The notes under the pieces: generated by a model
Database searches by the model: none
What the model was told of the DNA's origin: nothing
Seen by the model: the letters and a program-made list of their open reading frames with translations, nothing else
Program-made: the position numbers and the translations under genes
Assembly (NCBI GenBank): GCA_017526525.1
Contig: JAFXRG010000030.1
Location: 1 to 58,030 of the forward strand
DNA length: 58,030 nucleotides
Origin: Clostridia bacterium
Lineage (GTDB): Bacteria > Bacillota > Clostridia > Christensenellales > Aristaeellaceae
Direction: 5' to 3'
In this document: piece after piece, positions 36,797 to 44,382 of the stretch
Position numbering within the stretch: the stretch's first letter is position 1
Layout of the letters: each line of letters opens with the position of its first letter

Positions 36797-37474
36797 ATGA
36801 TCGATTTGTTTCCACTCTGGAATTCTTTGCGGATCGCCGCAGTCAGCAGCGTGATTGTGTTTTTCACGGGCATTTTTGCGGCGTATAAGGCAGCCAGGAT
36901 GCCCCGCCTGCTCAAGGGCATCCTGGACGTAATCCTGACGCTGCCGCTGGTTCTGCCGCCCACCGTCTGCGGCTGGGTTTTGCTGCGGCTTTTCGGAAAC
37001 CGCCGTCCGGTGGGACAGCTTCTGACGCAGATCGGCATCCGGCTGGTGATGAACTGGCCGGGCGGCGTGGCGGCGGCGGTTGTGGTGGCTTTTCCGCTGA
37101 TGTACCGGACCGCCCGTGGAGCCTTTGAAAGCTTTGATGAGAACCTGGCGTGGGCAGGCCAGACGCTGGGCCTGTCCAACACCTGGATTTTCTGGCGGAT
37201 CAGGATGCGCGCCTGCAGGCAGGGAATCCTGGCAGGAACGGTGCTGGCTTTTGCCCGGGCACTGGGCGAGTACGGTGCAACCAGCATGCTGATCGGCTAT
37301 ACACCGGGCAGGACGGCAACGGTTTCCACAACGGTGTATCAACTGTGGCGGACCAATGATGAAAGCGGCGCGCTTTTCTGGGTGGCAGTAAACCTGGCCA
37401 TCTCTGCAGTTGTGCTGCTGGCAGTGAACCTGCTGGAAAAACGAAACAGGAGACAGGAATGGCACTTGAAGTAA
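36797..37474 (+). CDS. modB: Molybdate ABC transporter permease
   Basis: A 225-residue integral membrane protein with about five to six hydrophobic helices and the permease EAA-type loop in WAGQTLGLSNTWIFWRIRMR. LTLPLVLPPTVCGW is characteristic of ModB. It overlaps the ATPase gene by 16 nt, giving translational coupling. Confidence 0.95.
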   Translation: MIDLFPLWNSLRIAAVSSVIVFFTGIFAAYKAARMPRLLKGILDVILTLPLVLPPTVCGWVLLRLFGNRRPVGQLLTQIGIRLVMNWPGGVAAAVVVAFPLMYRTARGAFESFDENLAWAGQTLGLSNTWIFWRIRMRACRQGILAGTVLAFARALGEYGATSMLIGYTPGRTATVSTTVYQLWRTNDESGALFWVAVNLAISAVVLLAVNLLEKRNRRQEWHLK

Positions 37475-38499
37475 ACATCGTGAAAAGGCTCGGGGATTTC
37501 TGCCTCCGTACTGCTTTTTCCTGCGAAAAGGAGTTCATGGGGATCCTGGGCGCTTCCGGCAGCGGCAAGAGCTTGACCCTGAAATGCATAGCAGGAATCG
37601 AAAAACCGGACCGGGGCCGGATTGTGCTGGACGGTAAGGTGCTGTTTGATTCTGAAAAGAAGATCAACCTTCCGCCCCAGCAGCGCCGCGTTGGCTACCT
37701 TTTCCAGACCTGCGCGCTGTTTCCGGGCATGACGGTCAGACAGAACATTCTCTGCGGGCTGCGGCGGGAGAAAGACCGGGAAATCCGGGAAAAGCTGGCA
37801 GATGAGATGCTAGGCCTGCTCCGGATCCGGGACATTGCCGGCCAGAAGCCGGAAACGCTGTCCGGCGGCCAGGCACAGCGGACCGCCCTGGGCAGAATCC
37901 TGGTGAACAAACCCGATCTGCTGATGCTGGATGAACCGTTTTCCGCCCTGGATGCCCACCTGCGGCTAAAACTGCAGACGGAGCTGAAAAACCTCCTGAC
38001 CGGGTACGGCGGAGGAATCCTGATGGTGACCCATGACCGGGACGAAGCCTATCGCCTGTGCAGCCGGCTGGGGGTGATGGACCGGGGACAGATGCTGGCC
38101 GTCAAGGAAACAAAGGCGCTTTTTGCGGATCCGGAAACCCGTGCTGCCGCAGTGCTGACGGGCTGCAAGAACATTGCCGGTGCCCGGAGAACCGGCGAGC
38201 GGGAAGTGTTTGTTCCGGAATGGAACATTCACCTGGTTACGGAAAAAACGGTTCGGGACGGACTGCAGGCAGTGGGCATCCGGGCCCATGATTTCCAGCC
38301 GGGAATTCCGGAAAACCGGTTTCCTGTCCGGATCGGGCAGGAAATGGAAGAACCCTTTGAATGGATCAGCGAGTTCCGGTTCGCGGATCAGGACCCGGGA
38401 AGCCCGGCAGTATGGTGGCGGTATTCCAGGGCAGCAAGGCCGGAAACGCCCCCGCAGGCCCTGGGGGTGCTGCCGGAAAAGGTCCTGCTGCTGTACTGA
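37459..38499 (+). CDS. modC: Molybdate ABC transporter ATP-binding protein
   Basis: A 346-residue ATPase. Walker A GASGSGKS (31-38), Q-loop LFQTCALFPGMT, signature LSGGQAQR (usually LSGGQQQR), Walker B LLMLDEPFSALD and the switch histidine in VTHDRDEAYR. The C-terminal part replaces the usual TOBE regulatory domain with a shorter, divergent segment. A terminator-like hairpin follows, but its T-run is on the minus strand. Confidence 0.94.
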   Translation: MALEVNIVKRLGDFCLRTAFSCEKEFMGILGASGSGKSLTLKCIAGIEKPDRGRIVLDGKVLFDSEKKINLPPQQRRVGYLFQTCALFPGMTVRQNILCGLRREKDREIREKLADEMLGLLRIRDIAGQKPETLSGGQAQRTALGRILVNKPDLLMLDEPFSALDAHLRLKLQTELKNLLTGYGGGILMVTHDRDEAYRLCSRLGVMDRGQMLAVKETKALFADPETRAAAVLTGCKNIAGARRTGEREVFVPEWNIHLVTEKTVRDGLQAVGIRAHDFQPGIPENRFPVRIGQEMEEPFEWISEFRFADQDPGSPAVWWRYSRAARPETPPQALGVLPEKVLLLY

Positions 38500-38524
38500 A
38501 AAAAACCTGCCGATTCCGGCAGGT
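38499..38524 (-). terminator. Rho-independent terminator of the yedE operon
   Basis: ACCTGCCG and CGGCAGGT around an ATTC loop (38505-38524), followed on the minus strand by seven T residues. It lies 30 nt after the minus-strand DUF3343 stop. The same hairpin could also stabilise the modC mRNA end. Confidence 0.8.
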
Positions 38525-38553
38525 ACAGGAAATATGCAAAGGGAAACAGGCTG

Positions 38554-38790
38554 TCAGAAATTCGAGAAGAGGATCTGATAGCCTGTTTCCGTTTCCAGGG
38601 CGATCTGTTCCATTTCTTCGGTGCGGGGAAGAAGATCCTCACGGTCCGCTTCCATCCGGACACAGGTGCCGCAGCTGCTGGAAAGTGCCCGGGGAACCGG
38701 CATCATCCGGGCGGAGATACCGGCTGTATCACAGAGCTTTTTGCAGTGCATTGCGCCGTAATGGGAAAAGAAGGTGGCAATGTAAATCAT
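38554..38790 (-). CDS. Putative Se/S carrier protein (DUF3343 family)
   Basis: A 78-residue protein of the DUF3343 family. It has C16-x3-C20 near the N-terminus and a SSCGTC (CxxC) motif at about 41-46, consistent with a small chalcogen carrier. The family is typically encoded next to YedE and selenium-related desulfurases. Start ATG overlaps the TusA-like gene stop by 4 nt. Carrier activity is inferred from context. Confidence 0.88.
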   Translation of the reverse strand: MIYIATFFSHYGAMHCKKLCDTAGISARMMPVPRALSSSCGTCVRMEADREDLLPRTEEMEQIALETETGYQILFSNF

Positions 38791-38993
38791 TTTCGGATTG
38801 CCAGGGTAAACTCGCCGTCCGCTTCAGTGACGGACACCTTGTAGCCCTGATGCTCCGCATAGCGGGTGACGTTTTCTTTGGATACCCGATTGTCCACTTT
38901 GATTTCATAGGCGGCTTCACCGCTCTTCATGGCCTGGCTGATCAGAATAACCGGCTCCGGGCAGGAAAGGCCGCGCGCATCAATGGTTGTCAT
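38787..38993 (-). CDS. TusA/SirA-family sulfur (selenium) carrier
   Basis: A 68-residue protein with the TusA signature DARGLSCPEPVI, Cys11 being the persulfide-carrying residue. It is short but complete. Encoded between YedE and DUF3343 on the minus strand, so it probably accepts imported selenium or passes it to SelD; the selenium specificity is inference. Confidence 0.92.
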   Translation of the reverse strand: MTTIDARGLSCPEPVILISQAMKSGEAAYEIKVDNRVSKENVTRYAEHQGYKVSVTEADGEFTLAIRK

Positions 38994-39002
38994 ATTGCTT
39001 CT

Positions 39003-40091
39003 TTATCCTTTCTTTTTATTCCGGGCGATATTGCATTCGCCGATGAGAATGACCACGACGATGCCGATGATTACGGCAATTTTTCCGGCGTCCGTGGGGC
39101 CGGCCGCACTGGAGGCCAGGCCGAAGTTGTGGGCAAAGGCGGCACCGAGCAGGAGCCCGACAACGGTCAGGGCACTGTCGGAATTACCTTCACCGGCCAG
39201 GACCAGCTGGCGCAGGGGGCAGCCGCCCAGCAGCACGCAGGCAAAACCTGTAAGCAGCATGCCCAGGGCATTCCAGACACCGTCCATATGAGCAACCGGC
39301 TGCCCTTCAAAGCCCAGGGAGAAATAGGCGGCGTCGGGTTTTACCGCGGTAAAGACCAGGTTCATGATCAGAGCTGAGGCAAAGATGGCAATGAACCCGA
39401 AAAGCAGTTTGAACTCCCTGAAAAGGATCGCGTCCCGGATACCGCCAACCATGCAGAGGCGGGTATATTGGGCCAGGCCGCCGACGATCAGACCGGCCAG
39501 CAGGCTGATCCAGAGCGCCGCGCGCATGGAGCCGGGGCCGCTTTCCGAGAAGGCCAGGAGGGAAGGAAACGCCAGGAGCAGAATCAGCAGAACCACTGCA
39601 ACGGCCGGCATGGCGGCGCCTTCCGACGCCGGCAGCCTGTACGTGCGCTTCAGGGAATAGCCGCGCTTCAGGTAGAAGATGCCGCAGACGATGCCGGCGG
39701 CAAAACCGACCAGACCCAGGAGCGCATTCAGGTCTCCGCCCGCCAGACGCAGGATCATGCGGAAGGGGCAGCCCAGGAACATCAGGCAGCCGATCATGAC
39801 AAAGAAACCAAGAACCAGCCGCGTCATCGGGGAGCTGCCGCCCCGGGGAGAAAACTCCTTCCGGGTCAGGGAAAGCAGGAAACTTCCCAGGATGATGCCG
39901 ATGATTTCCGGACGAATATACTGGACAACCCCCGCTGAATGAAGCTTCAGCCCGCCGGCTGTATCACGGATAAAGCAGGCAATGCAGAATCCCATGTTTT
40001 TGGGATTGCCAAGAAGAACCAGCGCGGAAGCGATTACGCCGATGACCGCACCGGCAAGGATAATCCAAAGTTTTTCCCTGGATTTGTTCAT
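39003..40091 (-). CDS. yedE: YedE-family putative selenium transporter
   Basis: A 362-residue membrane protein with about ten hydrophobic segments and two YeeE/YedE repeats, each carrying conserved cysteines: GFCIAC, FLGCPFRM, TRLCMVGG and LLGGCPLRQL. Known members of this selenium-metabolism subfamily occur with SelD and the small Se carriers. The TusA-like gene starts 9 nt after its stop. The transported species (selenite, selenide or thiosulfate-like) is not resolvable. Confidence 0.93.
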   Translation of the reverse strand: MNKSREKLWIILAGAVIGVIASALVLLGNPKNMGFCIACFIRDTAGGLKLHSAGVVQYIRPEIIGIILGSFLLSLTRKEFSPRGGSSPMTRLVLGFFVMIGCLMFLGCPFRMILRLAGGDLNALLGLVGFAAGIVCGIFYLKRGYSLKRTYRLPASEGAAMPAVAVVLLILLLAFPSLLAFSESGPGSMRAALWISLLAGLIVGGLAQYTRLCMVGGIRDAILFREFKLLFGFIAIFASALIMNLVFTAVKPDAAYFSLGFEGQPVAHMDGVWNALGMLLTGFACVLLGGCPLRQLVLAGEGNSDSALTVVGLLLGAAFAHNFGLASSAAGPTDAGKIAVIIGIVVVILIGECNIARNKKKG

Positions 40092-40143
40092 TTGGTTTCA
40101 CTCCCTGTCTGAAGCACACTGCGGGCTTCATTTGTCGGAATAA

Positions 40144-40172
40144 AGCATATCATCGATTCCGGTACAAGTCCA
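40144..40172 (-). promoter_or_regulatory. Putative promoter of the yedE operon
   Basis: On the minus strand TGGACT, 17 nt and TATGCT, ending about 50 nt before the yedE start. The -35 hexamer is identical to that of ade. Confidence 0.45.
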
Positions 40173-40188
40173 ATTGCATTTATCAGGA

Positions 40189-40217
40189 TTGGTTTATTAT
40201 TTATTATATGATATAAT
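40189..40217 (+). promoter_or_regulatory. Putative promoter of the desulfurase-lysR operon
   Basis: TTGGTT, 17-nt spacer and a perfect TATAAT at 40212-40217. A long AT-rich palindrome at 40197-40223 covers the -10 and most of the spacer. Confidence 0.6.
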
Positions 40218-40223
40218 AAATAA
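40197..40223. promoter_or_regulatory. Perfect AT-rich palindrome over the -10 box, candidate operator
   Basis: Two 13-nt arms, TTATTTATTATAT and ATATAATAAATAA, are exact reverse complements around a single G. It overlaps the -10 box of the desulfurase promoter, and the LysR regulator encoded in the same operon is the nearest candidate ligand. Confidence 0.55.
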
Positions 40224-40242
40224 AAAAAGAGGAGTCTGACGT

Positions 40243-41421
40243 ATGCAGAGAATTTACCTGGATCAGGCCAGCACCAGTTTTCCGAAGGCGCCGGGCACCG
40301 CGGAGGCGGTATTCCGGTATATGACAGAATGCGGGTGCAACATCAGCCGCGGCGGATACAAAGGCGCCTACGCGGCGGAGGAACTGGTCTATGATACCCG
40401 GACGCTGCTGTGTCGCCTGTTCGGATGCCGGGACGATGACCCGAAAAAGGCCGTGCTGACCCATAACGTGACAGAAAGCCTCAATATACTGATCAAGGGA
40501 ATGCTGAAGCCGGGAGATCATGTTCTGGTTTCTTCCATGGAACACAATGCCGTGATGCGGCCCCTGGGCCAATGCGCAAAACAGGGTGTCCGTTTTACCC
40601 GGGTTCCCTGCGCGGAGGACGGAACCATGAATCCGGCGGACCTGGAAGCAAGGATCGAAGAAAATACCCGGGCGGTGGTTATGCTCCACGCGAGCAATGT
40701 ATGCGGAACGATCCTGCCGGCGGCGGAGATCGGCAGGATCTGCCGACGGAAAGGGATCCGGTTTATCCTGGATACGGCACAGACGGCAGGAATTGTGCCG
40801 CTGGATATGGCGGCCATGGGCGTTGACGCGCTGGCGTTCACCGGACACAAAGGACTGCTGGGCCCCCAGGGGACCGGCGGATTCCTGATCAGGGAAGAGC
40901 TGGCCGCGGAAATGGAGCCGCTGATTTCCGGCGGCACCGGAAGCATCAGCCATACGGAGGAGGTTCCGGATTTCCTGCCGGACCGGTTTGAGGCGGGAAC
41001 GATGAACCTTCCGGGTATCGCCGGACTGCATGCTTCCCTGACCTGGCTGACGGACCGGCCGGAAGGGAGCATCCTGCAGCATGAGCTGCATCTGACGGAG
41101 CAATTCCTCCGGGGAATGGAGGCCCTGGAGGAAGAAGGGCTGATCCGCGTGACCGGAAAGCACGGCACGGAAGGCAGGACCGGGGTGGTGTCCATTCTGC
41201 CGCTGCATACGGATCCGGCGGAGCTGGCCTTCCGGCTGGATGAACAATACGGAATCGCGACACGGGTGGGGCTGCACTGCGCGCCTGCGGCCCATCAGAC
41301 CCTGGGAACCTGGCCGACAGGAACCGTCCGGTTCTCCTTCGGGATTTTCAATACGGAAGAAGAAACAGACGAGGCGGTTCGGGCAGTCTCCGCACTGTGC
41401 CGGAAGGAAAGGCGGGAATGA
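40243..41421 (+). CDS. Cysteine desulfurase / selenocysteine lyase family protein (EF2568 type)
   Basis: A 392-residue aminotransferase class V protein. PLP lysine K203 lies in TGHKGLLGPQGTGG, the PLP aspartate in ILDTAQTAG, and the catalytic cysteine C346 in GLHCAPAAHQTLGT. This matches the EF2568-like family, which in many genomes sits with SelD, YqeB and selenium-dependent hydroxylases. It may mobilise S or Se from cysteine or selenocysteine to the carriers or to SelD. The lysR gene begins 4 nt after the stop. Confidence 0.92.
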   Translation: MQRIYLDQASTSFPKAPGTAEAVFRYMTECGCNISRGGYKGAYAAEELVYDTRTLLCRLFGCRDDDPKKAVLTHNVTESLNILIKGMLKPGDHVLVSSMEHNAVMRPLGQCAKQGVRFTRVPCAEDGTMNPADLEARIEENTRAVVMLHASNVCGTILPAAEIGRICRRKGIRFILDTAQTAGIVPLDMAAMGVDALAFTGHKGLLGPQGTGGFLIREELAAEMEPLISGGTGSISHTEEVPDFLPDRFEAGTMNLPGIAGLHASLTWLTDRPEGSILQHELHLTEQFLRGMEALEEEGLIRVTGKHGTEGRTGVVSILPLHTDPAELAFRLDEQYGIATRVGLHCAPAAHQTLGTWPTGTVRFSFGIFNTEEETDEAVRAVSALCRKERRE

Positions 41422-41424
41422 CGC

Positions 41425-42342
41425 ATGGAAATGAAGCATCTTCTTTCCTATACGACGGTGGTGCGGCTGGGCAGCTTCAGCCGTGCGGCCGGGGAGCTTT
41501 ACATTGCCCAGCCGACCATCAGCCTCCATGTTCGCCAGCTGGAAGAGGAGCTGGGGACAAAACTTCTGATCCGGACGACGAAAAGCCTGGAAGTTACGGA
41601 AACGGGCCGGGAGGTCTACGACTACGCGGTCAGCATTCTGCAGCTGAAGGACCGGATCCGGGAAAGATGCTCCGGCGGAGAGCGGGGCATTGTACGGCTG
41701 GGAGCTTCCACGATTCCTTCCGCCTACATCCTGCCGGAGGTTCTGCCCGCGTATGTGAAAACGCATCCGACTACCTATTTCACCATCGACCAGGGGGACA
41801 GCCGGTCCGTGACGCAAAAACTGGCGGAAGGCGTCATTGACATCGCGCTGACCGGCATGAAGCCGGCTTTGCCGGATCTTGCCGCAGAACCGTTTTACGA
41901 GGATACCGTTGTGATTATTACGCCGGTCCGGGAACCGTTCCTGTCCATGAAGGAAAAAGGAAACGCATCGCTGGAGAAGCTTTTTGCGGAACCGGTTATT
42001 CTTCGGGAAGAGGGAAGCGGAAGCCTGAAGGCAGCCAGCGCCTTCCTGGCCAACGCAGGTTTTTCCGAGGAACGGCTGCGGATCGCGGCGCGGACAAACG
42101 ATCCGGAAGCGATCAAAAACCTTGTGGCGCAGGGACTCGGTATTTCCATGATCTCCTCCAAGGCTGCCGAGGACTACAGCCGGGAGAACCGGCTGCTTGT
42201 TTTTTCCTTTCCGGAAATTGCCGGACGCCGTCTGCTGTATATCGTGACCAAAAAGCATGCAGTCCTGTCGGAAGGGGCTGAGAGATTCCTGCGGCATCTG
42301 CGGCAATTTTATGCTGCGCCGGAAACCAGACGAAGAATGTGA
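41425..42342 (+). CDS. LysR-family regulator linked to selenium metabolism
   Basis: A 305-residue LTTR. HTH at about residues 3-60 (LGSFSRAAGELYIAQPTISLHVRQLEEELG), then a substrate-binding-like domain beginning RLGASTIPSAYILP. Its placement directly behind the EF2568-type desulfurase fits the selenium-associated LysR group. Candidate targets are the divergent yedE/desulfurase promoters and xpt, where an LTTR-like inverted repeat lies. The effector is unknown. Confidence 0.9.
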   Translation: MEMKHLLSYTTVVRLGSFSRAAGELYIAQPTISLHVRQLEEELGTKLLIRTTKSLEVTETGREVYDYAVSILQLKDRIRERCSGGERGIVRLGASTIPSAYILPEVLPAYVKTHPTTYFTIDQGDSRSVTQKLAEGVIDIALTGMKPALPDLAAEPFYEDTVVIITPVREPFLSMKEKGNASLEKLFAEPVILREEGSGSLKAASAFLANAGFSEERLRIAARTNDPEAIKNLVAQGLGISMISSKAAEDYSRENRLLVFSFPEIAGRRLLYIVTKKHAVLSEGAERFLRHLRQFYAAPETRRRM

Positions 42343-42364
42343 TTTAACAATTTTGGCATATATT

Positions 42365-42389
42365 CTTTATTGAAATATCCCAAATAAAG
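42365..42389. promoter_or_regulatory. LTTR-like inverted repeat at the xpt promoter
   Basis: CTTTATT and AATAAAG are exact inverted arms with an 11-nt spacer, giving the T-N11-A pattern typical of LysR regulators. It covers the -35 box and most of the spacer of the xpt promoter and lies 22 nt after the lysR stop. Confidence 0.4.
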
Positions 42390-42398
42390 GCGTATAAT
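42370..42398 (+). promoter_or_regulatory. Putative promoter of xpt and the BMP transporter
   Basis: TTGAAA, 17-nt spacer and a perfect TATAAT. Transcription would start near 42405, leaving a leader of under 40 nt, too short for a purine riboswitch. Confidence 0.75.
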
Positions 42399-42416
42399 TT
42401 TCTCATTCCAGAACGA

Positions 42417-42429
42417 AATGTTCGGATTT
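42417..42429 (-). promoter_or_regulatory. Perfect PurR box in the xpt leader
   Basis: The minus strand reads AAATCCGAACATT, which matches AWWWCCGAACWWT at all 13 positions. It lies just downstream of the predicted transcription start. An imperfect facing half (CCAGAAC) lies next to it on the plus strand, closer than the usual PurR box spacing. Confidence 0.55.
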
Positions 42430-42441
42430 TTGGAGGAAATG

Positions 42442-43026
42442 ATGGAAGCGCTGCGCCGGATGATCCTGGAAAAAGGCAAGGGAATCGGGAATGATATCGT
42501 AAAAGTGGACATGTTCCTGAACCATCGGATTGACACAAACCTTCTTTTTCAGATGGGAGAGGCCTGGGCGGAGGAGTTTCGCGCCGAAAAACCGGAAATG
42601 GTGCTGACCGTCGAAGCAAGCGGAATTGCCATGGCCGTGGCGGCAGCCCATGCGCTGGGAGACATCCCGGTGGTTTTCGCCAAAAAAAGCGCCACCATGG
42701 TCCAGAACGAGGATGTGGTGCAGGCACCGGTCTATTCTTTCACCCATAAAACGCAAAACATGATCCGGATTGAGCGGCAGTACCTGCCGGAAGGCTCCCG
42801 GGTCCTGATCATTGACGACTTTCTCGCGGACGGCCAGGCGGCCCGGGGGCTGATCAACCTGTGCTGGCAGCAGGGCGCGATTGTGGTCGGGGTCGGCATC
42901 GCCGTGGAAAAAGGCTTCCAGCCCGGCGGAAAAGCCCTTCGGGAATCCGGGATCCATCTCAAGTCTTTGGCAGTCGTTGACGGAATACAGGACGGCAACA
43001 TCGTCCTGAGGCCGGAAGAAGACTGA
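42442..43026 (+). CDS. xpt: Xanthine phosphoribosyltransferase
   Basis: A 194-residue type I PRTase converting xanthine and PRPP to XMP. It starts MEALRRMILEKGKGIGNDIV like Bacillus Xpt, and has the PRPP loop VLIIDDFLADGQAARGL (about 123-139) and VEASGIAMAVAAA. GGAGG lies 5 nt before ATG 42442; ATGs at 42418 and 42439 are less likely. Its presence beside a purine importer supports salvage of xanthine when it is not degraded. Confidence 0.95.
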   Translation: MEALRRMILEKGKGIGNDIVKVDMFLNHRIDTNLLFQMGEAWAEEFRAEKPEMVLTVEASGIAMAVAAAHALGDIPVVFAKKSATMVQNEDVVQAPVYSFTHKTQNMIRIERQYLPEGSRVLIIDDFLADGQAARGLINLCWQQGAIVVGVGIAVEKGFQPGGKALRESGIHLKSLAVVDGIQDGNIVLRPEED

Positions 43027-43072
43027 TCCAATAGAAATCCATTTTCCAGAAGAAAGAGGAGGAAAAGAACAC

Positions 43073-44251
43073 ATGAAGAAGATTATTGCTCTGGTTCTGG
43101 TTCTTGCCCTGTGCCTGGGCGCCGTGAGCGTCATGGCAGAGGGAACCAAGGTGAAGGTTGGCTTCATCTTCCTGCATGATGAGAACTCCACCTATGACCT
43201 GAACTTCATCAACGCCGCGAAAGAAGCCTGTGAGAAGCTGGGCGTCGAGTACGTGCTGAAGCCCAACATCGGCGAGAGCGAAGCCTGCTACGAAGTGGCT
43301 GCTGACCTGGCGGATGCCGGCTGCAACATCGTCTTCGCCGACAGCTTCGGCCATGAAGACTACATGATCCAGGCTGCCAAGGAATATCCGAATGTACAGT
43401 TCTGCCATGCTACCGGCACCAAGGCCCACACCGAAGGCCTGGCAAACTTCCACAATGCTTTCGCCAGCATCTACGAAGGCCGCTACCTGGGCGGCATCGC
43501 AGCCGGCATGAAGCTGAACCAGCTGATTGAAGAAGGCAAGATCACCGCTGACCAGGCCAAACTGGGCTACATCGGCGCCTTCACTTACGCGGAAGTTATC
43601 TCCGGCTACACCTCCTTCTTCCTGGGCGCACGGAGTGTCTGCCCCTCCGCCACGATGGAAGTGACCTTCACCGGTTCCTGGTACGATCCCGCACTGGAAC
43701 AGGAAGGCGCTATCAAACTGATCAATGACAAATGCGTTGTGATTTCCGAGCATGCTGACTCCATGGGTGCTCCTTCCGAGTGCGAGAAGAACAACATCCC
43801 CTTCGTGTTCTACAACGGCTCCGCCAAGGATGCCTGCCCGAACACCTACATCGTAGCCAGCCGGATCAACTGGGCTCCCTACTTTGAGCTGATCATCAAC
43901 GCTGTGGCCAACGGCGAAACCATCCCCGTTGACTATACCGGAGACATCGCTTCCAACAGCGTGCTGCTGGCCGAGCTGAACGAAACCGCTGCCGCTCCCG
44001 GAACCGCCGAAGCCATTGAAGAAGCCAAAGCCAAAATGCTGAACGGCGAGCTGAAGGTTTTCGACACCGCCACCTGGGCCAAGGACGGCGCTGCCCTGAG
44101 CAGCTACATGGCTGACGTGGACACCGATGCTGCCTACACCCCTGACACCGAAGTGATCGCGGACGGTTATTTCCATGAATCCGAATACCGCAGTGCTCCT
44201 TACTTCGATGTGCAGATTGACGGCATCACGCTGCTGGACACCGCATTCTGA
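43073..44251 (+). CDS. BMP-family (PnrA-like) nucleoside/purine-binding protein
   Basis: A 392-residue solute-binding protein with a signal peptide ending near VMA-EG. Typical BMP features: KVGFIFLHDENSTYDLNFI, IGESEACYE, FADSFGHEDYMI and YLGGIAAGMK. Unlike most BMP proteins there is no lipobox cysteine. Its codon use is heavily biased to GCC, AAC, CTG and GGC, more than the neighbours, suggesting high expression. AGGAGG precedes the ATG. Purine nucleosides or bases are likely ligands, from family and context. Confidence 0.91.
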   Translation: MKKIIALVLVLALCLGAVSVMAEGTKVKVGFIFLHDENSTYDLNFINAAKEACEKLGVEYVLKPNIGESEACYEVAADLADAGCNIVFADSFGHEDYMIQAAKEYPNVQFCHATGTKAHTEGLANFHNAFASIYEGRYLGGIAAGMKLNQLIEEGKITADQAKLGYIGAFTYAEVISGYTSFFLGARSVCPSATMEVTFTGSWYDPALEQEGAIKLINDKCVVISEHADSMGAPSECEKNNIPFVFYNGSAKDACPNTYIVASRINWAPYFELIINAVANGETIPVDYTGDIASNSVLLAELNETAAAPGTAEAIEEAKAKMLNGELKVFDTATWAKDGAALSSYMADVDTDAAYTPDTEVIADGYFHESEYRSAPYFDVQIDGITLLDTAF

Positions 44252-44267
44252 TTGAACAACTACAGCA

Positions 44268-44296
44268 AAGGGTCCCGGTGTGTTGCTGGGACCCTT
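44268..44296 (+). terminator. Intercistronic hairpin after the BMP gene (attenuator-like)
   Basis: AAGGGTCCC pairs with GGGACCCTT, extended by two inner pairs, around a short loop; CCTCTCATTTTCC follows. This may be a partial terminator that keeps the binding protein more abundant than the transporter. Confidence 0.5.
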
Positions 44297-44308
44297 CCTC
44301 TCATTTTC

Positions 44309-44355
44309 CGCAAAGGGCAGTACAGACAAGCGAGCTTTCTGTATTGCCCTTTGTG
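44309..44355. repeat. Long stem-loop (18-bp stem)
   Basis: AAAGGGCAGTACAGA pairs with TCTGTATTGCCCTTT, with one G-T wobble, around an 11-nt loop; three outer pairs extend it to 18 bp. It lies between the BMP gene and the ATPase gene. It could be a REP-like element or an mRNA-stabilising structure; no second copy is seen in this window. Confidence 0.6.
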
Positions 44356-44382
44356 AAAACCAAAAAGCAGGAGGACGGGCGT

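Noticed and set aside
42399-42441. Purine riboswitch ahead of xpt
   Set aside because: The leader after the predicted start site is under 40 nt and cannot hold the aptamer; the conserved loops are missing.
44278-44382. Longer N-terminus for the nucleoside ATPase
   Set aside because: The extension reads through both stem-loops and has no ribosome site; TTG 44383 has AGGAGG at ideal distance.
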